A stretch of 25,880 bases of DNA. It comes from JANLYQ01 sp031365725 (GTDB taxonomy: Bacteria > Actinomycetota > Actinomycetes > JACCUZ01). Shown here piece after piece: positions 1 through 8,103 of this stretch (positions are counted from its first letter, which is position 1; every line of letters starts with the position of its first letter). Location: positions 1 through 25,880 of the forward strand of contig JANLYQ010000055.1 in assembly GCA_031365725.1 (NCBI GenBank), given 5' to 3'. The translations under genes and the position numbers were made by a program. The notes beneath the pieces were generated by a model. That model was not told the origin of the DNA, did not search any database, and saw only the letters and a list, made by a program, of their open reading frames with translations.

Positions 1-757
<757 letters not shown>

Positions 758-840
758 GCGGTGTCTCCTCGGGCAGGTCGGGTCGTTGGCGGGCATCCGG
801 GTCTCGGGCAGCGCCCCGGAGCCGCGCCGGGCGTGCTGTC

Positions 841-869
841 ATCGTAGGCGCTGCGACACGCCGGACCGA
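841..869 (-). promoter_or_regulatory. Possible secA promoter
   Basis: On the minus strand a TACGAT hexamer (841-846) makes a good actinobacterial -10. The hexamer 17 bp further upstream (864-869, TCGGTC) is a poor -35. It would give an untranslated leader of about 80 nt before the secA GTG. This is inferred from base pattern only. Confidence 0.3.
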
Positions 870-926
870 CGACCTGCGAGCCATAACGCCTCGACCCGGG
901 CATCGGTGCCCAGGTTGGATGAGCTC

Positions 927-1472
927 ATGACCTTCCCCGAACCGAGCACGCTCACCGACGGCCGCCTACTGCTGCGACTGCCGGAGGAGCGCGACGTCGC
1001 GGCCATCGCCCAGGCCTGCCAGGACCCCGAGATCACCCGCTGGGTCCCGGTGCCGGTCCCCTACGCGACCCACCACGCCGAGGAGTTCGTCGCGGGGCGA
1101 CCAGAACGCTGGGCCGCGGCAGACGGGGAGATGACCTTCGCGGTCACCGACGCCAGCGACGGGCAGCTGCTCGCCATGGTGGGGCTGCACGCCCGGGATG
1201 CCTCGATGCGCGAGATCGGCTACTGGGCTGCACCCTGGGCCCGCGGCCGTGGGGTGATGACCGACGCGGTGCGGTTGGTGTGCGGGTACGGGTTCGACGT
1301 GCTGGAGCTCGAGCGCATCGAGTGGTGGGCCATCGCTGGCAACGAGGCGTCGTGGCGGGTCGTCGAGAAGCTGGGCTTCCAGCGTGAAGGCTCCTGCCGG
1401 GCGCGGCTGCTGCACCGGGGCGAGCGGGTCGACGGCTGGGTCGCCGGGCTGCTGCGTGGGGAGCTCGCCTGA
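927..1472 (+). CDS. GNAT-family N-acetyltransferase (RimJ/RimL-like)
   Basis: A 181-residue single-domain GNAT protein that would transfer an acetyl group from acetyl-CoA to an amine; the substrate cannot be read from sequence. The acetyl-CoA loop is visible as GYWAAPWARGRGVM, followed by the usual helix and ELERIEWWAIAGNEASWRVVEKLGF, the typical beta-strand/NxxS segment of the Acetyltransf_3 (RimJ/RimL) group. The ATG at 927 is chosen because the GNAT fold begins right after it (TLTDGRLLLRLPEERDV). An in-frame GTG at 906 is an alternative. The stop overlaps the next start by one base (TGATG), so the three GNAT genes probably form one operon, divergent from secA. Confidence 0.88.
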   Translation: MTFPEPSTLTDGRLLLRLPEERDVAAIAQACQDPEITRWVPVPVPYATHHAEEFVAGRPERWAAADGEMTFAVTDASDGQLLAMVGLHARDASMREIGYWAAPWARGRGVMTDAVRLVCGYGFDVLELERIEWWAIAGNEASWRVVEKLGFQREGSCRARLLHRGERVDGWVAGLLRGELA

Positions 1473-2587
1473 TGGCGCTGCTGCTGCCCCTGGGGCGTGG
1501 TCGCTCGCCGGAGCTGGTGGGCGAGGGCGTGCTGCTCTCGCCGTGGGAGGACCGCGACCTGCCGGGGGTGCTGGAGATCGCCGACGACGCCGCCACCCGG
1601 ATCTTCTCCGGGTCGCTGGCGGCGGTGCGCACACTGGACGACGCGCGGGCCTGGGTCGAGAGCCGCAGCACCGGGGACCGGGTCGACTGGGCCGTGCGCG
1701 ACCCGCACACCCGCGCCCTCATCGGCCGCGCTGGGCTGGGAGCCATCGAGACGCACCCGGCCGCCGCCGAGATCGGCTACGGCGTGCACCCGGCGCACCG
1801 CAGCCGAGGGGTGGCGGTCGCCGCCGTCGCGACCGTGACGCAGTGGGCTTTCAGCGGGCTGGGTCTGCACCGGATCGGGCTCGTGCACGACATCGCCAAC
1901 GTGGCGTCCTGCGCCGTCGCGACCCGCAGTGGCTACCTGCTGGAAGGTCGCGAGCGGCAGGCGCTCGGCTACCCCGACGGCCGGGTGGCCGACCTGCACC
2001 GGCACGCCCGGCTGGCGTCGGACCCGGAACCGGCGGGCCCTGGCCCCGGCCCCATGACTCCGGTGGTGCTTACCGCCGAGGCCGGGCTCACTCTGCGCCC
2101 GTGGGAGCCTGCCGACGCCGCGGACGTACTGGTCGGCCTCAACGACCCACTGACCGTGCGGTGGAACCCGCGCCTTCCGCTGGCCGACGTGGCTGCCGCC
2201 TCGGCCTGGATCGACACCCGCACGGCCGGCTGGGCCGAGGGGCGGGCTGCGAGCTGGGCGGTGTGCCAGGGCAGCGAGGTGGTCGGCTCGGTCGGGCTGC
2301 GCGAGCTGAACGTGATCGACGCCTTCGCGGTGGCGTCGTACTGGACGATGCCGCCCGCCCGGGGCCGAGGCGTCGCTGGCCGCGCCTTGGCCCGCGCGGC
2401 GGCGTACGCGCACGAGAAGCTCGGGATGCACCGCGTGCAGCTGGCACACGTGCTGGCCAACGACGCGTCGTGCCGGGTGGCGACCAAGGCCGGCTTCGCC
2501 CTGGAGGGGACGTTGCGTGGGTCGAACCGGCTGGCCGAGGGCTACGTCGACGAGCACCTGCACGCCCGAGTCGTGGGGGACGCATGA
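1472..2587 (+). CDS. Tandem (double-domain) GNAT acetyltransferase
   Basis: A 371-residue protein with two complete GNAT domains. Domain 1 spans about residues 10-185, with the loop GYGVHPAHRSRGVAVA and then NVASCAVATRSGYLLEG. Domain 2 spans about 200-371, with SYWTMPPARGRGVAG and NDASCRVATKAGFALEGTLR. They are joined by a Gly/Pro-rich linker that carries an internal in-frame ATG at 2054, as if two genes once separate had fused. It overlaps its upstream neighbour by 1 bp and its downstream neighbour by 4 bp (ATGA), so translation is likely coupled. Both domains look intact. The substrate is unknown. The second domain resembles the following gene more than it resembles the first domain, which suggests successive local duplication. 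Confidence 0.87.
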   Translation: MALLLPLGRGRSPELVGEGVLLSPWEDRDLPGVLEIADDAATRIFSGSLAAVRTLDDARAWVESRSTGDRVDWAVRDPHTRALIGRAGLGAIETHPAAAEIGYGVHPAHRSRGVAVAAVATVTQWAFSGLGLHRIGLVHDIANVASCAVATRSGYLLEGRERQALGYPDGRVADLHRHARLASDPEPAGPGPGPMTPVVLTAEAGLTLRPWEPADAADVLVGLNDPLTVRWNPRLPLADVAAASAWIDTRTAGWAEGRAASWAVCQGSEVVGSVGLRELNVIDAFAVASYWTMPPARGRGVAGRALARAAAYAHEKLGMHRVQLAHVLANDASCRVATKAGFALEGTLRGSNRLAEGYVDEHLHARVVGDA

Positions 2588-3144
2588 CCGGCCTGACCGG
2601 CTCAGGGATCGAGCACGTCGAGATCGCCGCCGGGGCGTGGCAGCTGCGACCACCGGACCCGGCTGAGGCCGCTGACGTCCTGGCGATGCTGCAGGACCCG
2701 TTGACCGCGCGGTGGAACCCCGCTCCGTCGGTCGTGGATGAGGCGAGCGCCCGGGACTGGTGCGTGCGCGGCGCCGACTGGTCGGACGGGACTCACGCGA
2801 GCTTCTCGGTGCTCGAGGGCACCACCGGTCGGCTGGTCGGCAACATCTCGCTGTGGAGGGTCGATCTCCTCGACCAGCGCAGCGCCGCGGTGGGCTATCG
2901 CACCGCACCGTGGGCTCGCAGCCGGGGGGTGGCCACGACGTCCTTGGGGGCGGTGACGCGGTGGGCGTTCGGCGCCCTCGGCCTCGACCGCATCGAGCTG
3001 CCGCACGACCCCGCCAACCGTGCCTCGTGCCGCGTGGCGGAGAAGGCCGGTTACCTGCTCGAGGGCACGTTGCGGATGTCCTACCGGCTCGGCGACGGAC
3101 GGCGGGTGGACGAGCATCTGCACGCCCGCCTCGCCACCGACTGA
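2584..3144 (+). CDS. GNAT-family N-acetyltransferase
   Basis: A 186-residue single GNAT domain, third gene of the acetyltransferase run. The acetyl-CoA loop reads GYRTAPWARSRGVATTS, followed by LGLDRIELPHDPANRASCRV and KAGYLLEGTLR. It shares the blocks DPLT.RWNP, ASCRVA.KAG, LEGTLR and VDEHLHAR with the second domain of the preceding gene, so the two are probably paralogues from a tandem duplication. The ATG at 2584 overlaps the upstream stop (ATGA). It ends 16 bp from the convergent YcaQ-like gene. The function beyond acetyl transfer (ribosomal protein, small molecule or antibiotic) cannot be decided here. Confidence 0.87.
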   Translation: MTGLTGSGIEHVEIAAGAWQLRPPDPAEAADVLAMLQDPLTARWNPAPSVVDEASARDWCVRGADWSDGTHASFSVLEGTTGRLVGNISLWRVDLLDQRSAAVGYRTAPWARSRGVATTSLGAVTRWAFGALGLDRIELPHDPANRASCRVAEKAGYLLEGTLRMSYRLGDGRRVDEHLHARLATD

Positions 3145-3160
3145 CCACCCGCCCCTGCGG

Positions 3161-4444
3161 TCAAGCGTGGGCGACGGCAGCCGCGAGAGCGGGCGCGAGA
3201 TCGCCACGGGGCTCGACCACGACATCGCCGAGACCCAGCCAGCGCGCCAGGTTGACGAGTTCCACCGCCAGCTCGGCGGCCGTCTCTGGCGGCGCGTGCG
3301 GCTCGGCAAACGCCCCGCGCACCCGCAGAACACCCGGTGGACCCGGCACACCCGGCACGCTGAGCCCAGCGGCACCCTTGCCTGCGGCCAGCCGGTCGGC
3401 CTTGAGGTCGACCCGGGCCACCAACCGCTCACCGAGCAGGAACGGCAGCACGTAGTACCCGTGCACCCGCTGGTCGGCCGGCACATAGATCTCGATCCGG
3501 TAGCGGAAGCCGAATAACGCCTCCACCCGCGCCCGCTCCCACACCAGCGGGTCGAACGGCACCAGCAGGGCGCGCGCCGACACCCGGCGCGGAAGGCGAG
3601 CATCCACCTGCAGGTACGCCGGTCGCGACCAGCCCTCGACCGTGGCGGGCAGCAGCTCGCCGGCATCGACCAGCTCCGCGACTGCCCGTTGGCTGTCCTC
3701 CGGACGCAGCCGGAAGTAGTCGCGCAGGCACGGCTCGCTGGCGATGCCGTGCGCCCGGGCGGCGATGCGCACCAGCTCGCGGAACGCCTCGTCGTCGTCG
3801 AGGTCCGGCGCCTCGACCACGGCACGGGGCAGTACCCGCGAGGGAAGGGCATAGCGCCGCTCGAAGGACGAGGTACGGCCGGCGGAGGTGATCTCACCGG
3901 CGTAGAACAGATGTTCCAGCGCCTGCTTGACCACCGACCAGTTCCACCCCCAGTCGCTGCGGTCCCGAGGCGCATCGTGGGCCAGCGCCGCCTCGACGTC
4001 CCCGGCCGTCATCGGCACGCGCCGGGCCGTCACTTCGGCGAGCACTGCCTTGACCAGCTGCGGCTGCTCGGCCGCGACCGCCTTCATGCCGCCCCAGGCG
4101 CCCTCCTGCCACCGGTGCATCCGCCAGCGCAGCAGGCGATGCGTGCCCGGGGGGACGAGGCTCGCCTCGTGCGCCCAGTACTCCACCAGCCGGCGCGGCG
4201 ACTGACCCGCCGCGCGGTCGAGCAGGCCCCGGTCGTAGGGGCCGAGCCGGGAGAACAACGGCAGGTACTGCGCGCGCACCAGGACGTTGACGCTGTCGAT
4301 CTGCAGCAGCCCGATGCGCTCGACGATGGCGGTGATCGCCCGCATGCCGACCACAGCCGGGCGAGGAGCGGCCAGCCCCTGCGCAGCGATCGCCACCCGC
4401 CGAGCGACTGCTGCCGACAGGTGCACCGGCTGCGGCGTCGTCAC
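3161..4444 (-). CDS. YcaQ-like winged-helix DNA glycosylase (HTH_42 family)
   Basis: A 427-residue protein of the HTH_42/COG3214 family. E. coli YcaQ of this family unhooks DNA interstrand crosslinks; the Streptomyces relative AlkZ protects against azinomycin. The family catalytic motif Q-x-D is present as LQIDSVNV (Gln48, Asp50 counted from the chosen start). Conserved YWAHEASLVP, FDPLVWERARVEALFGF, YRIEIYVPADQRVHGYYVLP and LVARVDLKADR follow. Asp rather than Gln in the second catalytic position places it with YcaQ, not AlkZ. The GTG at 4444 is chosen because similarity starts just after it; the frame stays open upstream but that stretch reads as non-coding shadow. It is divergent from the M14 peptidase gene by less than 70 bp. 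Confidence 0.88.
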   Translation of the reverse strand: MTTPQPVHLSAAVARRVAIAAQGLAAPRPAVVGMRAITAIVERIGLLQIDSVNVLVRAQYLPLFSRLGPYDRGLLDRAAGQSPRRLVEYWAHEASLVPPGTHRLLRWRMHRWQEGAWGGMKAVAAEQPQLVKAVLAEVTARRVPMTAGDVEAALAHDAPRDRSDWGWNWSVVKQALEHLFYAGEITSAGRTSSFERRYALPSRVLPRAVVEAPDLDDDEAFRELVRIAARAHGIASEPCLRDYFRLRPEDSQRAVAELVDAGELLPATVEGWSRPAYLQVDARLPRRVSARALLVPFDPLVWERARVEALFGFRYRIEIYVPADQRVHGYYVLPFLLGERLVARVDLKADRLAAGKGAAGLSVPGVPGPPGVLRVRGAFAEPHAPPETAAELAVELVNLARWLGLGDVVVEPRGDLAPALAAAVAHA

Positions 4445-4508
4445 GGCCCCGATGCTGTCACGGTGGGCAGCTATGGACCACGATAGGCGGGTGCGCTCTC
4501 GAGGACTG

Positions 4509-5279
4509 ATGACCGCCACCGCCCGCCACGCGGTGTCTGTGATCGCGTTGCCGCTGCTGGCGCTGTTGGCGCTGTCGGCGTCGACCGGCACCGCCTCGGC
4601 GACACCGGTCACCGCCGCATCGACCTCCCTCGTCGTGCACGAGGAAGTCGTGACGGTCGGCACCACGGTGCAGGGCCGCTCGATCGTGGCCGTGCACCGG
4701 TGGACCGATGGCGCGACCCACCCGTTGCTGCTGCTCGGCAGCATGCACGGTGAGGAGCAGGCCGGCATGCGAGTCGTACGCCGACTGGCCCGGGTGGGTC
4801 TGCCCGCCGGGGTGGACCTGTGGCTGGTGTCCACGATGAACCCTGATGGTGCCTCAGGTTTTCGTCGGGACAACGCCCACGGGGTCGACCTCAACCGCAA
4901 CTTCCCGACGTACTTCCAAAGGTCGAAGAAGGGCACGCTGCTCTGGTCGGGACCGAGACCGGCCAGCGAGCCCGAGACGCGAACGATGATGCGACTGCTC
5001 ACCACCGTGTCGCCGTGGACGGTGCTGAGCCTGCACCAGCCGCTGTTCGCGGTCGACACCTACCGGATGAAGTCCCCCGCCCTGGTTCGGCGGCTGCACC
5101 GGCTCACCGGCCTGCCGATGGCGCCCCTGGACTGCAACGGCGGCTGCCACGGCACCATGACCGACTGGTTCAACACCCACTTCCCCGGCCGCGCGGTGAC
5201 CATGGAGTTCCGTCGGCACGCCGCACAGACCGAGATCGCCCGGATGACCACCGCAGTGCTGACGATCGCCGCCGGCTAG
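4509..5279 (+). CDS. Secreted M14-family zinc carboxypeptidase/amidase
   Basis: A 256-residue protein with a signal peptide (hydrophobic VIALPLLALLALSA, likely cleavage after TASA near residue 31), so exported. Metallocarboxypeptidase M14 features are visible. Zinc ligands are in GSMHGEE (His80, Glu83). NPDG and DLNRNFP (about 127-133) form the substrate-carboxylate region. A third ligand His176 lies in SLHQP, and the catalytic Glu233 in TMEF. The short length and the DLNRNFP type resemble the murein-peptide amidase MpaA group more than digestive carboxypeptidases. A cell-wall peptide substrate is therefore plausible but unproven. DCNGGC (209-213) could form a disulfide. The start could also be ATG 4473 or GTG 4491; I prefer 4509 because GAGGA precedes it, although the spacing is short. 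Confidence 0.82.
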   Translation: MTATARHAVSVIALPLLALLALSASTGTASATPVTAASTSLVVHEEVVTVGTTVQGRSIVAVHRWTDGATHPLLLLGSMHGEEQAGMRVVRRLARVGLPAGVDLWLVSTMNPDGASGFRRDNAHGVDLNRNFPTYFQRSKKGTLLWSGPRPASEPETRTMMRLLTTVSPWTVLSLHQPLFAVDTYRMKSPALVRRLHRLTGLPMAPLDCNGGCHGTMTDWFNTHFPGRAVTMEFRRHAAQTEIARMTTAVLTIAAG

Positions 5280-5350
5280 TCGTGGTGGCGGGCTAGTCGC
5301 CGAGGTCCCGGTCGAGTCGGCGGGACATCTCTCGGGAGCTGGCCCGCGGG

Positions 5351-6067
5351 TCACGTGATCTCGAGCAGCTTTTCCCGGACCGCGTAGACCACAGCCTCCA
5401 TGCGTGAGTGCAGCTGGAGCTTCTCGAGGATGTTGCGGATGTGGTTCTTGACGGTGTTCTCGGAGATGAACAGCTCCTTGGCGATGTCGCGGTTGTTCAG
5501 CCCACGAGCCACCAGCTTGAGCACCTCGAGCTCACGGTCGGTCAGCCGGGGTGCCGGCACCTGCTGTCGCTCATCGCCCCGCTTGATCATCGTGGCGAAC
5601 TCGCTCAGCAGCTTGGACGCCATCGACGGGCTGATCAGCGACTGACCCCCGGCCACCGAGCGGATGGCTGTGGAGACCTCGTCGATGGAGATCTCCTTGA
5701 GGAGGTAGCCGCTGGCGCCGGCCTTGATGGCGTCGTACAGATCGGCCTCGTCGTCGGAGATGGTGAGCATGACGATCTTGGCGCTGGGGACGACCGCCTT
5801 GATCGCGCTGCACGCCTCGATGCCGCTGCGCCGGGGCATCCGCACATCCATCAGCACGATGTCGGGCAGCAGGGTCGAGGCGAGCTCGACGGCCTCGCTG
5901 CCGTCGCCGGCCTCGCCGACGACCTCGATGTCCTTCTCCTGGCCCAGCACCATCTCCAGCCCGCGCCGGAACAGTGCATGGTCATCGACCACAAGCACGC
6001 GGATCGGGTCGGCGTCAGCCCGTGCCGTGCGGGCGGCGCGGGGTGTGGCCCCTGCCTGCTCGCTCAC
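5351..6067 (-). CDS. NarL/LuxR-type response regulator
   Basis: A 238-residue two-domain regulator. The receiver domain (about 22-140) has the acidic pair DD (28-29), phospho-acceptor Asp74 in LMDVRMP, and the Thr/Lys positions in MLTISDD and LLKE. The C-terminal LuxR helix-turn-helix (about 172-235) reads LTDRELEVLKLVARGLNNRDIA followed by ISENTVKNHIRNILEKL. The start is the GTG at 6067, with GAGAGG five bases upstream. No histidine kinase is adjacent, so it is an orphan here. It lies 131 bp downstream of hpf on the same strand, an arrangement I recall from other Actinobacteria; a link to stress or stationary-phase control is inference. DNA targets are unknown. Confidence 0.92.
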   Translation of the reverse strand: MSEQAGATPRAARTARADADPIRVLVVDDHALFRRGLEMVLGQEKDIEVVGEAGDGSEAVELASTLLPDIVLMDVRMPRRSGIEACSAIKAVVPSAKIVMLTISDDEADLYDAIKAGASGYLLKEISIDEVSTAIRSVAGGQSLISPSMASKLLSEFATMIKRGDERQQVPAPRLTDRELEVLKLVARGLNNRDIAKELFISENTVKNHIRNILEKLQLHSRMEAVVYAVREKLLEIT

Positions 6068-6159
6068 TGCAACCTCTCTCACAACGCCCCGTACCGCTCG
6101 GGTCTGCACCGGGCGGGCACGATGCATCCTGGCACGAGAGCACCTCGGCCGCGGCGGAA

Positions 6160-6179
6160 TGCGGACGAATGCGTCCGCA
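6160..6179 (-). terminator. Perfect hairpin between hpf and the response regulator
   Basis: TGCGGACG and CGTCCGCA form a perfect 8-bp inverted repeat around a 4-base loop, starting 19 bp after the hpf stop. There is no T-run, so it is not a classic intrinsic terminator. It could be a GC-rich terminator or processing site that uncouples hpf from the downstream regulator, or a palindromic operator. Confidence 0.4.
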
Positions 6180-6198
6180 CCCGCCGTATCCGCCGGTG

Positions 6199-6804
6199 TC
6201 AGACCTCCAGCCGGATCACGCCGTAGTCGTAGGCACGCCGCCGGTAGACCACGCTGGGCAGCGAGGTGTCGGAGTCGACAAACAGGTAGAAGTCGTGCCC
6301 CACCAGCTCCATCTCGTACAGCGCCTGGTCGAGCGTGATCGGTGCGGCCTGGTGCACCTTCTCGCGCACGAACATCGGACCGTCATCGGCCGGGGCGCCG
6401 TGCTGATCACGGTCCGTTGGCTCGGCCGGTGCCGTTGCGAACCGTCCCGCGTCCAGGGCAGCTGTCGCAGTGGCCACGGACACGGGAGTCTTGGCGCCGT
6501 GGTGCACCCGCCGGCGGTCGTGCGCGCGACGCAGCCGAGCCTCGAGACGGGTGACGGCAAGGTCGAGGGCGGCATAGCAGTCCGGGGCGGAGGCCTCGGC
6601 TCGCACGACCGGACCGCGCGAGAGGATCGTCAGCTCGATCCGTTCGCGGTGGTCGGCCAGTCGGGGGTTGCGTTCGGCGGAGCACTCGACATCGACGCTG
6701 ATGACCTTGGGATCAAGCTTCTCGATCTTGGCGAGCTTGTCCGCGACGTGCGCGCGGAACCGCTCGGTGACCTCGGTGTGCCGACCCTTTACGACGATGT
6801 CCAC
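6199..6804 (-). CDS. hpf: Long-form ribosome hibernation promoting factor
   Basis: HPF dimerises and silences 70S ribosomes in stationary phase or stress. The 201-residue protein has the N-terminal ribosome-binding domain (about 1-100: VDIVVKGRHTEVTERFRAHV, then the beta-strand SVDVECSAE and a basic helix RLEARLRRAHDRRR). A charged linker (about 101-142) follows, then the C-terminal dimerisation domain (about 144-201: FVREKVHQAAPITLDQALYE, YRRRAYDYGVIRLE). That is the full long form, as expected in Actinobacteria. The start is the GTG at 6804 with a strong AAGGAGGAG Shine-Dalgarno sequence, and the protein begins exactly where the family does. It has a long geneless leader upstream. Confidence 0.95.
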   Translation of the reverse strand: MDIVVKGRHTEVTERFRAHVADKLAKIEKLDPKVISVDVECSAERNPRLADHRERIELTILSRGPVVRAEASAPDCYAALDLAVTRLEARLRRAHDRRRVHHGAKTPVSVATATAALDAGRFATAPAEPTDRDQHGAPADDGPMFVREKVHQAAPITLDQALYEMELVGHDFYLFVDSDTSLPSVVYRRRAYDYGVIRLEV

Positions 6805-7183
6805 GAAGCGCTCCTCCTTCTGTAGAACAGCAGGACGATGACACCCACCCGGCCGACCTGGTCTTCGACCCCACATCCGCCTGCTGAGGGTCTCGCAGCG
6901 GTGACCGCCACTACTCCCCTTCTCCCGGGTCGGAGGACATCGGGACCTCCGGCGGGGCAGGACTTACTTCTAAGCCGCACCGTGATCGAACGACGAAGAG
7001 TCGCCTTACGTGGACCGTTTCGCCTGCGGCTGGCATCGGCTTGCCGGCTCGTCGCCCCGCGGGGGAGCGATGATCCGGCGCAACCACGGACCCGGGCGGG
7101 TGCCATGCAAGGGACGGTAGTACCTGCACCGATGCGAGGACAGGTCACCCCACCGTCACCACCCGACCGGCCGTGCACCCCGC
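6805..7183 (-). promoter_or_regulatory. Geneless hpf leader/promoter region
   Basis: These 379 bp lie between comF and hpf, with no convincing reading frame on either strand. The region must hold the hpf promoter unless hpf is read through from comF, but I see no clean -35/-10 pair. On the hpf strand CGGAGG (6946-6951) can pair with CCTCCG (6931-6936) around a 9-base loop. The CCTCC arm could instead pair with the hpf Shine-Dalgarno sequence at 6812-6817. Confidence 0.4.
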
Positions 7184-8032
7184 TCACCGGGTGGCGCCGC
7201 CCTGACCGCGATGCGCGGTCCGACGGGCCGTCGCTGCCACCACAGCCGCGCCTGCGACCGGCACGCCAGCCGCACGCAGTGCCCGGGCGCACTCGGTGAG
7301 CGTAGCGCCTGTGGTGAGGATGTCGTCGACGAGAAGCACCAGCCGGCTCGTGCGTTGCCCACCTCTTCGCCCGTACGACGGCAGCCTCCGGCCCAACCGC
7401 ACCGACCCGGTGAGGTTGTCGACCCGGGCGGCGGCATCCAGCCCGGACTGGTCACGGGTGCTGCGGGCGAGCCGGAGGACTGTGGCGACCTCGACGTCTC
7501 TCCCACCCCCGCGCAGCAGCTGGGCTGCGGTGCGCGCCAGCCGGCGGGTCGGGTCGTCGCCGCGAGCGCGGACCGCCGAGGGCCGGGACGGTGCCGGCAC
7601 CAGCAGCAGCGCGAGCTCTCCGGAAGCCGCATCCTCTGCCGCGGCCACCGCAGCCAGGACGGCGGCGGCCACCGCCGCCCCGAGGGGCCGGGCCAACCGC
7701 CGCGCGCCGTGCTCCTTGTGCGCCACCACGGCCTCCCGCACCGGCCCGTCGTAAGCCGCGACCGCCCACGTCGGCGGCAGACCCTTCGGACAGGGCCTCG
7801 GCACCGCGCGCCGTGGCGCACCGGCCAACGTCGCCGCGCAGTCCGCGCACCACGCCACCGAGGCGACCGCACCGACCGAGACACGCCCGCAGCCCGCACA
7901 CCCTCCGGGCAGCACCAGGTCGAGCACCGACCGCCACACCGCCCACCCCCTGCCCCCCGCGACCGGGTCCCGTCCCGACGCGCGGGACCAGCGTGGCCCG
8001 ACGCTGCTCCCGACGACGGCGACGATCGACAT
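7184..8032 (-). CDS. ComF-family phosphoribosyltransferase-like protein
   Basis: Up to 282 residues. ComF proteins combine an N-terminal zinc ribbon with a type I phosphoribosyltransferase fold. In transformable bacteria ComFC helps import single-stranded DNA; in Actinobacteria the role is unproven. Four cysteines of the zinc ribbon are visible as CAGC (45-48) and CADC (62-65). The PRPP loop is LVLLVDDILTTGATL (about 231-245) with the acidic pair DD. The ATG at 8032 has only a weak ribosome binding site. A GTG at 7939 (residue 32) has AGGGGG at good spacing and starts where the family usually starts, so the protein may be about 251 residues. It follows lpqB on the same strand, as in mycobacteria. 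Confidence 0.9.
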   Translation of the reverse strand: MSIVAVVGSSVGPRWSRASGRDPVAGGRGWAVWRSVLDLVLPGGCAGCGRVSVGAVASVAWCADCAATLAGAPRRAVPRPCPKGLPPTWAVAAYDGPVREAVVAHKEHGARRLARPLGAAVAAAVLAAVAAAEDAASGELALLLVPAPSRPSAVRARGDDPTRRLARTAAQLLRGGGRDVEVATVLRLARSTRDQSGLDAAARVDNLTGSVRLGRRLPSYGRRGGQRTSRLVLLVDDILTTGATLTECARALRAAGVPVAGAAVVAATARRTAHRGQGGATR

Positions 8033-8103
8033 CTGTGGACAGGCCGCCGGTCACAACGCCTGTGGACGACGCAGGGGACGCCTTCGCGGCCCACGGCGAC
8101 TGC

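Noticed and set aside
4445..5059. Upstream extension of the YcaQ-like frame
   Set aside because: The frame is open but overlaps the M14 peptidase on the other strand, and family similarity begins right after the GTG at 4444.
5274..5299. 9-bp direct repeat GGCTAGTCG across the M14 gene stop
   Set aside because: Short, not in a multiple of three, no structural role apparent.
8034..8069. Two DnaA-box-like sequences (TGTGGACAG, TGTGGACGA) near the comF start, and another at 25291-25299
   Set aside because: Each differs from the consensus by one base, they are few and scattered, and no origin genes (dnaA, dnaN) are nearby. Probably chance.
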